NCBI RefSeq assembly: GCF_000720725.1
Contig: NZ_JOCQ01000005.1
Coordinates: 62,001 to 126,000 of the forward strand
Length of the DNA stretch: 64,000 bases
Source of the DNA: Streptomyces rimosus subsp. rimosus
Lineage (GTDB): Bacteria > Actinomycetota > Actinomycetes > Streptomycetales > Streptomycetaceae
Reading direction: 5' to 3'
The translations under genes and the position numbers were made by a program. Positions within the stretch are counted from its first letter, which is position 1. Every line of letters starts with the position of its first letter. Below the pieces are notes generated by a model, which saw only the letters and a list, made by a program, of their open reading frames with translations, was not told the DNA's origin and ran no database searches. Positions 33,806 to 42,889 of the stretch are shown one piece after another.

Positions 33806-35023
33806 GTGATCTGGAAGGAAATAGCTCCGGCCCGTCGTCGCCGGATCATCGACGTGGCAGCCGTCATCGGGGCAGCGGCCCTTTCGGTGGCCGCGAGCTA
33901 TGCCAATTCTTCGGCCACGGGCCACGCGAAGGGCGTATGGCTGCACCCGGGACTCACCTCGCCCATTCCGCTCGCGGTGGACCAGCTGCTTCCCGCGCCG
34001 CTCAAAGGCCATGCGAATCTGCTGGTCCCGCCGGCGGGCAGTGCGCTGCTGTGGTGGCGGCGCCGGTGGCCGGCCTCCGTCGCCGTACTGCTGATGTTCT
34101 TGTCGATCAGCTGGCCGCTGCTTCCCGCGGGCCTGATCGCCCTGTTCACCGTCGCCGCCACCCGCCCCTGGCGGACCGCTCTGACCGTCACGGCGATCTC
34201 TCTGCTGCCCTTCGTCCTGTACTTCGCGCTGCACCCCTTCCTCACCGACGTGAAGCTGTCGATGACGGCGCGGACCGGGGGTGTGCTGGTGGGGGTGCTG
34301 GTGTGCGCCGCCGTCGGCTGGGGGTCGTTTCTGCGGGTGCTGCACGAGAGCACCGAGCACGCCAGAACGGAGGCGGCCCTGCGCGCCGACCACGTCCGGC
34401 AGCGTGAACGCGAATCGCTGGCCCGCGAGATGCACGACGTCCTCGCGCACCGCCTGTCCCTGCTCAGCGTGCACGCCGGGGCGCTGGAGGTGAACCCCGG
34501 AGCGCCCGCGGACCAGGTCGAACAGGCCGCTGCGGTCATCCGCTCCAGCGCCCACCAGGCACTGGAGGACCTGCAGGAGGTGCTCGGCGTACTGCGCGCC
34601 CCGGTGGGGGACGGCACGCGCTCCGAACCGCCTCAGCCGGAGCTGGCCGACCTGCACCATCTGGTGCGGGAGTCCCGTACGGCCGGAATGCGGATCGACC
34701 TGGAGGAGTCCGTCACCGACGGGGGAGCGGTGCCCCGGGCCACGGGGCGGACCGCCTACCGGATCGTGCAGGAAGCCCTGACCAACGCCCGCAAGCACGC
34801 GCCCGGACAGCCGGTGACGGTCACGGTGCGCGGGGCGGCGGGCTCCGGACTGACCGTGGAGGTGACCAACGTGGTACCCGAAGGCGCCAAGCCGGGACTG
34901 CCCGGAAGCGAGCTGGGCCTGATCGGTCTGCAGGAACGCGCGGCTCTCGTCGGCGGCACCCTCACCTACGGCCGCCACGGGAAGACCCACCGGATCCGGG
35001 CAGAGCTGCCGTGGCCCGCATGA
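33806..35023 (+). CDS. NarL-family sensor histidine kinase
   Basis: 405 residues. Four or five membrane segments in residues ~14-185 (IIDVAAVIGAAALSVAASYA, VAVLLMFLSISWPLLPAGLI, ALTVTAISLLPFVLYFAL, TGGVLVGVLVCAAVGWGSF), then HisKA_3 dimerisation with phospho-His in LAREMHDVLAHRLSLLS and an HATPase domain with the N-box RIVQEALTNARKHAPG and the G-box GLIGLQERAALVGG. GTG start 9 bp after a TATGCT -10 box and no ribosome site, so probably leaderless. The gene pairs with the overlapping response regulator; the neighbouring deacetylase and glycosyltransferase suggest an envelope signal. Confidence 0.92.
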   Translation: MIWKEIAPARRRRIIDVAAVIGAAALSVAASYANSSATGHAKGVWLHPGLTSPIPLAVDQLLPAPLKGHANLLVPPAGSALLWWRRRWPASVAVLLMFLSISWPLLPAGLIALFTVAATRPWRTALTVTAISLLPFVLYFALHPFLTDVKLSMTARTGGVLVGVLVCAAVGWGSFLRVLHESTEHARTEAALRADHVRQRERESLAREMHDVLAHRLSLLSVHAGALEVNPGAPADQVEQAAAVIRSSAHQALEDLQEVLGVLRAPVGDGTRSEPPQPELADLHHLVRESRTAGMRIDLEESVTDGGAVPRATGRTAYRIVQEALTNARKHAPGQPVTVTVRGAAGSGLTVEVTNVVPEGAKPGLPGSELGLIGLQERAALVGGTLTYGRHGKTHRIRAELPWPA

Positions 35024-35682
35024 TCCGCGTCCTGCTCGTCGACGACGACGCCCTCGTACGCGCCGGACTGCGCATGATGCTCGCCGCCGCCGACGACATC
35101 GAGGTCGTCGCCGAGGCGGCCGACGGCAGCGAGGTCGAGACGCTGGTGGACCGGCACGCTCCCGACCTCGTCCTCATGGACATCCGGATGCCCGCCGTCG
35201 ACGGCCTGGAGGCCACCCGCCGCCTGCGGGCCCGTACCGGCGCCCCGGAGATCGTGGTGCTGACCACCTTCACCACCGACGGCTACGTCCTGCGTGCGCT
35301 ACAGGCCGGGGCCGCCGGCTTCCTCCTCAAGCACACCCACCCCGACCGGATCATCGACGCCGTACGCCGGGCCGCGTCCGGCGAGCCGGTCATGTCGCCC
35401 GAAGCCCTGCGCCAGCTGATCGGCACGGTCACGACCGGTCCGCCCGACACCCCCGCTCCCGCACCCGACTCCGAGGCCCGGCGTCTGCTCGGCCTCCTGG
35501 GGGAACGCGAGCTGGAGGTCGCGGTCGCCATCGGCCAGGGCCGGACCAACGCCCAGATCTCGTCCGAGCTCTACATGAGCATTCCCACCGTCAAGTCCCA
35601 TGTCTCGCACATCCTGGCCAAACTCGATCTGAACAACCGCGTGCAGATCGCCTTGCTGGTCTACCGTTCCGGCAGAGCCTGA
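35020..35682 (+). CDS. NarL/FixJ-family response regulator
   Basis: 220 residues. Receiver domain with the acidic pair in LLVDDDALVRAG, phospho-Asp in LVLMDIRMPAVDG, the switch Thr in VVLTTFTTDG and Lys in FLLKHTHP. C-terminal LuxR-type helix-turn-helix LGERELEVAVAIGQGRTNAQ, ISSELYMSIPTVKSHVSHIL. The ATG overlaps the kinase stop by 4 bp (ATGA), the usual cognate arrangement. It is the best candidate to bind the shared element at 32008 and 33633. Confidence 0.92.
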   Translation: MIRVLLVDDDALVRAGLRMMLAAADDIEVVAEAADGSEVETLVDRHAPDLVLMDIRMPAVDGLEATRRLRARTGAPEIVVLTTFTTDGYVLRALQAGAAGFLLKHTHPDRIIDAVRRAASGEPVMSPEALRQLIGTVTTGPPDTPAPAPDSEARRLLGLLGERELEVAVAIGQGRTNAQISSELYMSIPTVKSHVSHILAKLDLNNRVQIALLVYRSGRA

Positions 35683-35696
35683 GCGGCCTCGACCCC

Positions 35697-36305
35697 TCAG
35701 GCGGGCGGCCAGTTGCGCAGGGCCGCGTCGGCGACCTGCTGGAGTTCCTCGCGGGTGGTGCCGCTTGCGGCTTGGACAGCCAGGCCGTTCGCCACGGTCA
35801 TGATGTAGCGGGCGAGCACTCCGGGGTCGGAGTCCGGGGGCAGGTCGCCTTCGTCCACGGCCCGCCGGAACCGGTCGCGGAGCTGGGCGGTGCCCTCGTT
35901 GCGCCAGGCGGCGAGGGCGTCCCGGGCGGTGCGTGCGGTGTCGCCGGCGGCGAGGGAGGCCTGGACGCCGAAGCACCCGGCGGGGCAGCCGGGGCGGGTG
36001 GTGGTGCGGACGGAGCCGCCGAGGAACGCGGTGGCCACCTGCTGGGCGGTCGGTTCCCGCAGGGCCCGGGCTCCGTACGAGGCGGGGCCTTCGGCGTAAC
36101 GCTCCAGCGCCTTGCGGAACAGGTCGTCCTTGTTGCCGAAGGCCGCGTACATGCTGGTGCGGGTGATGCCCATGGCGCTGGTCAGGTCGGTGAGACTGGC
36201 GCCTTCGTAGCCCCGTTCCCAGAAGACCCGCATGGCCCGTTCCAGGGCCTCGTCGGCGTCGAATCCTCTCGGCCGGCCGATCGGCGCCCTCCGCTGCGTC
36301 TCCAT
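35697..36305 (-). CDS. TetR-family repressor
   Basis: 202 residues. The helix-turn-helix spans ~25-60 (DADEALERAMRVFWERGYEG, ASLTDLTSAMGITRTSMYAA, FGNKDDLFRKALERY), then a C-terminal ligand domain containing GCPAGCFGVQASLA with two Cys four residues apart, as in TetR proteins that sense electrophiles or oxidants. Divergent from an SDR gene, with two operator-like sites between. It converges on the response regulator with 14 bp between stops. Confidence 0.9.
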   Translation of the reverse strand: METQRRAPIGRPRGFDADEALERAMRVFWERGYEGASLTDLTSAMGITRTSMYAAFGNKDDLFRKALERYAEGPASYGARALREPTAQQVATAFLGGSVRTTTRPGCPAGCFGVQASLAAGDTARTARDALAAWRNEGTAQLRDRFRRAVDEGDLPPDSDPGVLARYIMTVANGLAVQAASGTTREELQQVADAALRNWPPA

Positions 36306-36326
36306 GTCCTCGATCCTACCTCTTCT

Positions 36327-36377
36327 GTACTGACCGGTGCGGAAGTGCTACGTTCTCGTTCAGTACCGATCGGTACT
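36327..36377. promoter_or_regulatory. Two TetR-type operators
   Basis: Perfect 16-bp palindrome AGTACCGATCGGTACT at 36362-36377 and a degenerate copy GTACTGACCGGTGC at 36327-36340, starts of the 14-bp core 36 bp apart. They lie in the TetR/SDR divergent gap, one near each gene, so both genes are probably repressed together. Confidence 0.75.
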
Positions 36378-36399
36378 TAAATAGAGGGAGGTCATTCAC

Positions 36400-37149
36400 A
36401 TGGGACAGCTGGAAGGCAGGACCGCCGTCGTCACCGGCGGCAGCACCGGGATCGGCCTGGCCGCCGCCGTGCGGCTGGCGGACGAGGGTGCGCATGTGTT
36501 CATCACCGGCCGGCGCAAGACCGAGCTGGACGCGGCAGTGGAGACCATCGGCGCGGCGAGGGTCACCGCGGTGGCGGGCGACATCGCGGACCCGGCCGAC
36601 CTGGACCGGCTCTACGACGCCGTTCGCGCTCGGGGCCAGGGGCTGGACGTGCTGTTCGCGAACGCGGCGACCGCCTCGCTGGCGACCCTGGGGCAGATCA
36701 CCGAGGAGGATTTCGACCACATCTTCGGGATCAACGTGCGCGGCACGCTGTTCACCGTGCAGAAGGCGCTGCCGCTGCTCAACGACGGCGCCTCGGTCAT
36801 CCTGAACGCCTCCACCGCCGCCGACAACGGCCAGGAGACGTTCACCCTGTACGCGGCGTCCAAGGCCGCCGTCCGTTCCTTCGCGCGGACCTGGGCCAAC
36901 ACCCTCAAGGGCCGCGGCATCCGGGTCAACGCGATCTCGCCCGGCCCGATCGACACCCCCGGCATCACGAACCTCTTCGGCGAGGAGGACGCGGCGGGCG
37001 TCAGGGCGCAGCTCGCCCGAACCGCGGCGCTCGGCCGGTTGGGGCGCCCGGAGGAGGTCGCCGGGCTCGTGGCGTTCCTCGCCTCCGACGAGAGCAGCTT
37101 CATCCTCGGCGCCAACCTGTACGTCGACGGAGGCGAGAACCAGATCTGA
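36400..37149 (+). CDS. Short-chain dehydrogenase/reductase (classical SDR)
   Basis: 249 residues. NAD(P)-binding TGGSTGIGLAAAV, NAAT in the NNAG position, catalytic Ser in ILNASTAADN and Tyr-x-x-x-Lys in YAASKAAVRSF, with the C-terminal PGPIDTPG and GANLYVDGGENQ. GRRKT after the second strand suggests NADP(H). ATG with AGAGGGAGG upstream. Under the divergent TetR and its operators, a common detoxification arrangement in which the SDR handles a reactive carbonyl. Confidence 0.92.
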   Translation: MGQLEGRTAVVTGGSTGIGLAAAVRLADEGAHVFITGRRKTELDAAVETIGAARVTAVAGDIADPADLDRLYDAVRARGQGLDVLFANAATASLATLGQITEEDFDHIFGINVRGTLFTVQKALPLLNDGASVILNASTAADNGQETFTLYAASKAAVRSFARTWANTLKGRGIRVNAISPGPIDTPGITNLFGEEDAAGVRAQLARTAALGRLGRPEEVAGLVAFLASDESSFILGANLYVDGGENQI

Positions 37150-37192
37150 CCCACGGATGACATCCGCCGCGGGGCACCCGCGGCTCCCGCCC

Positions 37193-37221
37193 GGCCCGGC
37201 CCGCCCGCAAGCGGCCGGGCC
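37193..37221. terminator. Hairpin after the SDR gene
   Basis: GGCCCGGCC (37193-37201) and GGCCGGGCC (37213-37221) form a 9-bp stem with an 11-nt loop, ~45 bp after the SDR stop. The rest of the 248-bp gap to the converging XRE gene shows nothing else. Confidence 0.65.
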
Positions 37222-37397
37222 TTGCGCTCGGCCAGGCGGTGGTCGGGCCTCTCATCAGCGTCTCCGACGGCGCCTCCCGGGCCCGGCGGCACCACCCCCC
37301 CCAGATCATGCCTTCGACAGGGGAACCAGCCATGCCGGGCCCGGAGACCGGCGGTCCCATTGCGGAACCGCGAAGAAGATAGCGGGGAAGGCGACGG

Positions 37398-38270
37398 TCA
37401 TCGCGTACGACGGCCGGCCGGGGAATCCGGCAACGCCGAGGATTCCAGCCGGGCCAAGGCGTTCGAGGTCGCCTCGTCCGCCGGATGGTAGGCCCAGATC
37501 CGGTGGCCGTCGCCTCCCGGCAGATCCAGGACGTGCTGGTTGAGCGCGAGAGGGCCGACGCGCGGGTGACGGAGCCGTTTGCGGTCCATCGCCTTCTCGT
37601 AGACGCGGTGCTCGTTCCACGAGGTACGGAAGACCTCGCTGCCGGCGGCCAGCTCGTCCACCAGCCCGGTCGGGCGGGCCGCCGCCACCTCGTGGCCGGT
37701 CTGTGCACGGAGGGCCGCCACCGTGCAGCGGGCGAGTTCGGACCACTCGGCGAAGAACGACTGCGCCCCGGGGGCGAGGAAGACCATGCGGGCATAGTTG
37801 TCCCGGGGTTCCAGCCCTTCGTGGAGGAGAGTGCCGAGCGTATTGCTGCCCACGATGTCGAGCCACCGGTTCACCAGCAGGGCAGGCACCGACAGGGAAC
37901 CGAGCAGCCGGTGCACCTCCGCCAGCCGTTCCGTGCCCATGCCGGGGCCCGCTCCGTCCGTGGACGTCTCACCGGCCGAGGCGGTGAGCCCACGCAGATA
38001 CCGCGCCGCCGCGGTGTCCAGCAGCAACGCAGTGCACAGCCCGTCCACCACCGCGCGGGACGGCCGCCGTTCCCTGCCCTGTTCGAGGCGTATGTAGTAG
38101 TCGGTGCTGATCCCTGTCAGGAACGCCACCTCGTCCCGGCGCAGCCCCGGCACCTGGCGCTTCGCCCCCGGAACCAGCCCGTGCTGTTCAGGGTGCACCT
38201 GCTTCCGCCTGGCGCGCAGGAAGCCCGCCAGTGTCCCGCCGTCATCGCCGCGGCTGCTCGAAACGCCCAT
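37398..38270 (-). CDS. XRE-family regulator with MmyB-type sensor domain
   Basis: 290 residues. Helix-turn-helix at ~12-75 (PGLRRDEVAFLTGISTDYYI, RLEQGRERRPSRAVVDGL) then an MmyB-like ligand-binding domain (ALLVNRWLDIVGSNTLGTLL, NYARMVFLAPGAQSFFAEW, HRVYEKAMDRKRLRHPRVGP, HVLDLPGGDGHRIWAYHPAD). Members usually control a divergent oxidoreductase in response to a small molecule or fatty acid. Here the divergent gene is an NmrA-like NAD(P)-binding protein, so the same logic fits. Confidence 0.88.
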   Translation of the reverse strand: MGVSSSRGDDGGTLAGFLRARRKQVHPEQHGLVPGAKRQVPGLRRDEVAFLTGISTDYYIRLEQGRERRPSRAVVDGLCTALLLDTAAARYLRGLTASAGETSTDGAGPGMGTERLAEVHRLLGSLSVPALLVNRWLDIVGSNTLGTLLHEGLEPRDNYARMVFLAPGAQSFFAEWSELARCTVAALRAQTGHEVAAARPTGLVDELAAGSEVFRTSWNEHRVYEKAMDRKRLRHPRVGPLALNQHVLDLPGGDGHRIWAYHPADEATSNALARLESSALPDSPAGRRTR

Positions 38271-38405
38271 GCCACCAGCTTAGGGACGCGTTTTCCGCTG
38301 CCGTGCGCGGGCGTCCGCGCGCACCCGGGGGTGGGTGTGCCGCTCCTACCCGCCCGGCCGAGCGGATGACTACCGTCCCGAGGCGTGAGAGAAAGAGAGC
38401 AGTCG

Positions 38406-39311
38406 ATGTTCGTTGTCACCGGGGCCGGCGGCCGTACCGGACGGGCAGCCGCTGAGCGGCTGCTGGCGCAGGGGCACCCCGTGCGGGCCGTCGGCCGGTC
38501 GGCCCGGCGGCTCGCCGGCCTTGCCGAGCGGGGCGCCGAGGTGTGGGAGGCCGACCAGACCGACACCGCCGCGCTGACCGACGCCTTCCGCGGCGCGGAC
38601 GGCGTCTACGCGGTGATCCAGCCCAACTACATACCCGACCATCCCGACTTCGGCGCCTTCCAGGACCAGGTGGCGGCCGCCCTGACCCGGGCGGTCGCCG
38701 CGTCCGGGGTGACCCGCGTCGTCGGGCTCAGCAGCTGGGGAGCCCAGCATGCCGAGGGCACCGGACCGGTCGCCGGGCTCCACCGCTTCGAGCGGCGCCT
38801 GTCGGCCGTCCCCGGAGTGGACACGCTGTGGTTGCGGGCCGGTTACTTCATGGAGAACCTGCTGGACCACATCGATGCCGTCCGGACCCTGCGCCGCATC
38901 AGTGCCCCCTTCGACCCCGGTTTGCCGCTGCCTTTCGTCGCCACCCGCGACATCGGGGCCAGAGCCGCGGATGAACTGGCCGACGGCACATGGCGGGGCA
39001 CGGAGATCCTGGAACTCCAGGGCGAACGCGATGTGAGCATGCGGGAAGCCACGGACGTGATCGCGAAGGCCGTAGGTGCCGACGGCCTCGCCTACGAGCA
39101 GATCAGCCTCGCCGCCTTCCACGCGGAACTGCGCGGGAACGGGGTGTCCGCCGGCGTCGCGGACATGATGGCCGAGGTGGGGAATGCCCTCAATCTCCGG
39201 CATACGCGCATGCAGCAGCCGCGTAGCTCCCGCACCTCGACCCCCACCTCCATCGAGCGGTTCGCCGAAGAGGAATTCGCTGCCCGTTACCACGCGACCG
39301 CACAAAGGTGA
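38406..39311 (+). CDS. NmrA-like NAD(P)-binding protein (atypical SDR)
   Basis: 301 residues. The N-terminal Rossmann motif FVVTGAGGRTGRAAAERL is followed by VRAVGRSARRLAGLAERGAE and a redox-sensor-like PNYIPDHPDFGAFQDQ. It lacks the Tyr-x-x-x-Lys pair of true SDRs. NmrA/HSCARG-like members act as quinone or nitroaromatic reductases or redox sensors. ATG 38406 with GAAAGAGAG upstream. Divergent from the XRE/MmyB regulator; a 135-bp gap holds their promoters. Confidence 0.85.
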   Translation: MFVVTGAGGRTGRAAAERLLAQGHPVRAVGRSARRLAGLAERGAEVWEADQTDTAALTDAFRGADGVYAVIQPNYIPDHPDFGAFQDQVAAALTRAVAASGVTRVVGLSSWGAQHAEGTGPVAGLHRFERRLSAVPGVDTLWLRAGYFMENLLDHIDAVRTLRRISAPFDPGLPLPFVATRDIGARAADELADGTWRGTEILELQGERDVSMREATDVIAKAVGADGLAYEQISLAAFHAELRGNGVSAGVADMMAEVGNALNLRHTRMQQPRSSRTSTPTSIERFAEEEFAARYHATAQR

Positions 39312-39338
39312 GCCTGCTCGGCGGTGGTGGTCCCCGGC

Positions 39339-40139
39339 TCAGCCGTTCACGTTGTAGAAGTGGATCGGTGAGTTCGGCTTGAAGCCGATGCGCGGATATA
39401 CGGGGGCTCCGGCGGCGGTCGCGTGCAGCGTGGCGCGGGTCAGGCCGGTGGCCCGGCCGCCCTCGTACAGCGCCTTGCGCGTGACCGCCTCGCCGTAGCC
39501 CCTGCGCTGCCACTGCGGGTCGGTGGCGACGAAAGCCACGAAAAGGCGGCCGTCCGCTGCGAGCGTGGCGGCGCAGGCGACCGGCGTACCGCCGCGCAGT
39601 GCCAGATAGGCGTACACCTCGCGTTTCCAGAGCGCGGAGCCGACGAGCCCTTCGCGTGCGTCTTCCAGAGGGAATCCGTAGGCACGCGAATTGAGGTCCG
39701 CATACGCTTGCAGGTGCTCATCCGTGGTCACGCGGACGAACGTGAGGTCGGGGTGGGCCGGGTCGGGGACCGGGAGCAGGTCGCCGGCCATGCCCGTACC
39801 GGGGAAGGCGTACCGGAGACCTGCCTGCTCGGCCGCCGCCTCGAACTCGGAGCGGGCCTCGTCGCCGAGGAGGTCTTCGAAGAGCCACAAAAACCCCGGG
39901 TGCCTTTTCGCGCGCATGATGTCCGCCGCCTGGTTCAGGCGTTGCCGGACGAGATCCGCTCCCGCTCCGACATCCGTCAAGGCGATGCAGTTCCAGAAGG
40001 AGAAACGGCTGTCGGCCCAGCGGACGGCGATGCCCGGCAGGTCGCGCACATCCGCACCCGCGTCGCGGTCGAGCACCATGGTCCGCCAGGCGGTGGCGAG
40101 TTGTTCCACCGATTCGACGGACTCCGTGAGATCGGTCAC
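39339..40139 (-). CDS. GNAT-family N-acetyltransferase
   Basis: 266 residues. The acyl-CoA-binding region is in the C-terminal half: FVAFVATDPQWQRRGYGEAV with the Q/R-x-x-G-x-G/A loop, then ATLHATAAGAPVYPRIGFKP. The N-terminal ~110 residues (VRWADSRFSFWNCIALTDVG, LWLFEDLLGDEARSEFEAAA) form a second, GNAT-like or helper module. GTG 40139 is preceded by GGAGGT at short spacing; ATG 40154 is the alternative. The substrate is unknown. It is transcribed like the APC permease gene that ends upstream. Confidence 0.82.
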   Translation of the reverse strand: MTDLTESVESVEQLATAWRTMVLDRDAGADVRDLPGIAVRWADSRFSFWNCIALTDVGAGADLVRQRLNQAADIMRAKRHPGFLWLFEDLLGDEARSEFEAAAEQAGLRYAFPGTGMAGDLLPVPDPAHPDLTFVRVTTDEHLQAYADLNSRAYGFPLEDAREGLVGSALWKREVYAYLALRGGTPVACAATLAADGRLFVAFVATDPQWQRRGYGEAVTRKALYEGGRATGLTRATLHATAAGAPVYPRIGFKPNSPIHFYNVNG

Positions 40140-40248
40140 CGTACCTCCATGCATGATCGGGCTGGTGATGTCCGGTGAGCCGGTCGCCGGTGGCCTCGGC
40201 TCATCGGGGCCGGCGCGGCTTTCCTCGCGCCGAGTGTTCGGGACGTCA

Positions 40249-41772
40249 TCAGACGATGCCTTCGAGTTCTTCGTCCTGGGTCTGGGCCGTGCTGGAGCGG
40301 CGCTCGACGTAGGAGCGGCGTCCGACGCGCCACCACAGGGCGGCCAGGGCGAGGGCGGCCAATGTGGCGACGGGCGTGTAGTTGAAGGTGGCGGCGGTGA
40401 CCGGGCTGGTCTGCGGCAGCATGAACAGCGCCGTCACCGCGCCCGCCCACAGCACCGCCGTCCAGCCGATCGGCCGGCTCCAGCGGCCCAGGTGCCAGGG
40501 CCCCGGCGCCCACTTGTCACGGTGCCGCAGCCGCAGCAGCACCGGAATCGCGTACGCCGGGGTGAAGCCCACGACCGAGATGGCGGTGACCGCGGAGAAC
40601 GCGCTGGCGGAGTACAGGGACGGCAGGGCCAGTACGAAGGCGACGGCGATCGCGAGCCAGACGGCGTTGGCCGGGATGGCGGTGCGGCGGCTGACCTTCT
40701 GCCAGCGGGCCCAGCCCGGCAGGGCGCCGTCCCGGGAGAACGCGTAGATCATGCGGCTGGCGGAAGCGGTCACCGTGTACCCGCACAGGAACTGCGCCAC
40801 GATGATCACCAGCAGCAGGGCCTTGGCCGTGGCCACGCCCAGCGCGTCCAGGAGGATCTGCGCCACCGGTACACCGGTCGGGCTGGCCAGGGTCGCGGCG
40901 TAGTCCTGGACGGCGAAGATCAGGGCTGCCAGCAGGATGCCGCCGGCGATCCAGGACACGGCCACCGAGCGGACGATGCCGCGGGCCGCGGCGACGGAGG
41001 CCCGGCTGGTCTCCTCGCTCAGGTGGGCGGAGGTGTCGTAACCGGCCAGGGCGAAGCACGGCAGCAGCATGCCCAGCAGGATCACGTACACCGGTGCGCC
41101 CCAGCCGGTGTTGTTGGTGAACTCGGAGAACACGAAGCCGGCGGGCTGGTGGTGGGAGGGGATGAACGCCAGGGCGCTGATGATGACGACCGCCCCGGCC
41201 AGGTGCCACCAGGCGCTCACCGACGTCAGGACGTTCATCAGCCGGGCACCGAAGAGGTTCAGGACCGCGTGCAGTACGAGAATGACCGCGTACAGCGCCA
41301 GCAGGCCCCCCGGGGACGGCACGATGCCCCATTGCAGGTTCGCCCACGCGGCGGTGAAGGTCGCGATGCCGTAGTCCTGGGCCGCGATCCCCGCGAGCAG
41401 GCCCAGAAGGTTGAGCCAGCCGGTGTACCAGCTCCACCGCTCACCGCCGAGCTGGCGGGCCATGAAGTACAGACCGCCGCTGGTGGGATAGCGGGAGGTG
41501 ATCTCGGCCAGCGCCGCCGCCAGGCACAGCACCAGCGGCCCGACGGCGAGCCACCCCCACATCACCACGGCGGGGCCTCCGCTGTTCAGGCCGTAGCCGA
41601 ACAGCAGCAGCGTCCCGGACATGATGGAGATGACCGACAGGGAAGCGGCGAAATTGCCGAACGCGCCCATGCGCCGGTGCAGTTGCTGCGTATAGCCGAG
41701 TTCCTTGAGCAGGCGCTCGTCCTCGTCGAGCGGGCCGGGCTGTTGCCGTCGTGCATGTGCCGAAGTACGCAT
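40249..41772 (-). CDS. APC-superfamily amino acid permease
   Basis: 507 residues with about twelve membrane segments. Signature blocks: NFAASLSVISIMSGTLLLFG, ALAEITSRYPTSGGLYFMAR (family motif after TM2), FALAGYDTSAHLSEETSRAS (consensus region of TM6-7) and SRMIYAFSRDGALPGW. This resembles the bacterial GABA/choline/amino acid permeases. ATG 41772 has CGGAG upstream; the earlier GTG would place that site inside the gene. It lies 100 bp downstream of an unknown gene on the same strand, probably one transcript. The solute cannot be read from sequence. Confidence 0.88.
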   Translation of the reverse strand: MRTSAHARRQQPGPLDEDERLLKELGYTQQLHRRMGAFGNFAASLSVISIMSGTLLLFGYGLNSGGPAVVMWGWLAVGPLVLCLAAALAEITSRYPTSGGLYFMARQLGGERWSWYTGWLNLLGLLAGIAAQDYGIATFTAAWANLQWGIVPSPGGLLALYAVILVLHAVLNLFGARLMNVLTSVSAWWHLAGAVVIISALAFIPSHHQPAGFVFSEFTNNTGWGAPVYVILLGMLLPCFALAGYDTSAHLSEETSRASVAAARGIVRSVAVSWIAGGILLAALIFAVQDYAATLASPTGVPVAQILLDALGVATAKALLLVIIVAQFLCGYTVTASASRMIYAFSRDGALPGWARWQKVSRRTAIPANAVWLAIAVAFVLALPSLYSASAFSAVTAISVVGFTPAYAIPVLLRLRHRDKWAPGPWHLGRWSRPIGWTAVLWAGAVTALFMLPQTSPVTAATFNYTPVATLAALALAALWWRVGRRSYVERRSSTAQTQDEELEGIV

Positions 41773-41872
41773 CGTGGATCTCCGCACAGGGAAGCAGAAA
41801 AGGGGAAGGGCGAGGCGGGCTGCTGAACCCCCGGGGAAAGCGGCGGTGCCCGCCCGGAAAAGCGGCAGGAAT

Positions 41873-42889
41873 TCACGGGCGGCGTTCCTCCGGGTGCGGG
41901 GGGAGGGACTTCAGGCAGGCGTCGCGGTCCGTCTCGAAGGTTTCCCGCCATTGGTGGGGATGCTGGGCGTGGCACTGCCACGGGTCCCGCGTGGCGAAGA
42001 CGCCGATGGCCTCGAACACCTTCGCCGCCCAGTGCGGAAAGCCGCCCCGCACGAGCGCGTACGCCAGATGGTTCAGATCCAGCGGAGAGCTGGTGGCCGG
42101 GTCGCAGTTCGCGAACCAGCCCGTGAAAGCTCTCGTGACGGCCCGGGTGATGTCCTCCCGGCTCCAGAGCAGATTGCCCACGCCCTCACCGCTGTCCCGC
42201 CGCTCCCGGTACTCCTGTACGCGGGCGTAGACCGGCAGCAGAAGCAGCGGTGAGTCGGCCGGCGCGAGGGAGGCCGTCCAGCGCGCGAAATCCGTCGCGA
42301 CCGCGCGCCGGCCCGCGGGCCCCGGGCGGGACTGGAGCGCCTGGGACATCCGGTGCCACGCCTCGCGGTTGAACGGGTCCCGCCGGTGCGCCTCCCGCAG
42401 CAGTCCCCACGGCCCGGGCGGCAGCAGGTACTCCGGCTGCGGCGGAGGTACCCGGTGCTGCGGGTGGCGTCCGATCGCGTCCGTTTCGGTCAGGGCGATG
42501 TAGCAGTTCCAGGGCACCGGATCCCTGGGGTTCAGGGCAGCGGCCCTGCCGCTCGCCTGCCAGGCCCCGTCGGCCAGCTTCTCCAGGCGCCGCGCCTGCT
42601 CCGGGCTCGTCGCCGTCTGCTTCCGGTGGGCCCGCAGCACGCGCTCGGTGGCGACCCGCGCGTACATCACCTGCGCGGCGAGGCTGTCCGGCTCCTCTTC
42701 GAGCCACAGCTCCACGGTGTTGGTCTCGGCCGCCGCCACGCCCAGGACCTGGGTACGGGACGTCCACTGCGCCCAGTACCCGGTCCGGGCCAGCACCTGC
42801 CGCATCTGCATCCAGTAACCCGCTCGGATGTCCTGCACCGCCCGGTAGAGGTCCGGGTCGCGGCCGGCCGCCGGGTGCGAGGCGGTCAT
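41873..42889 (-). CDS. Conserved hypothetical helical protein
   Basis: 338 residues, Trp/Arg/Ala-rich and predominantly helical (LYRAVQDIRAGYWMQMRQVL, AAQVMYARVATERVLRAHRK, AWHRMSQALQSRPGPAGRRA, DLNHLAYALVRGGFPHWAAK). The spacing of A-x-x-W/G helices recalls TPR-like repeats, but no canonical repeat is clear. No signal peptide or membrane segment. ATG 42889 with GAGGGG upstream. Position just ahead of the amino acid permease gene suggests a linked function; I do not recognise the family. Confidence 0.65.
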   Translation of the reverse strand: MTASHPAAGRDPDLYRAVQDIRAGYWMQMRQVLARTGYWAQWTSRTQVLGVAAAETNTVELWLEEEPDSLAAQVMYARVATERVLRAHRKQTATSPEQARRLEKLADGAWQASGRAAALNPRDPVPWNCYIALTETDAIGRHPQHRVPPPQPEYLLPPGPWGLLREAHRRDPFNREAWHRMSQALQSRPGPAGRRAVATDFARWTASLAPADSPLLLLPVYARVQEYRERRDSGEGVGNLLWSREDITRAVTRAFTGWFANCDPATSSPLDLNHLAYALVRGGFPHWAAKVFEAIGVFATRDPWQCHAQHPHQWRETFETDRDACLKSLPPHPEERRP

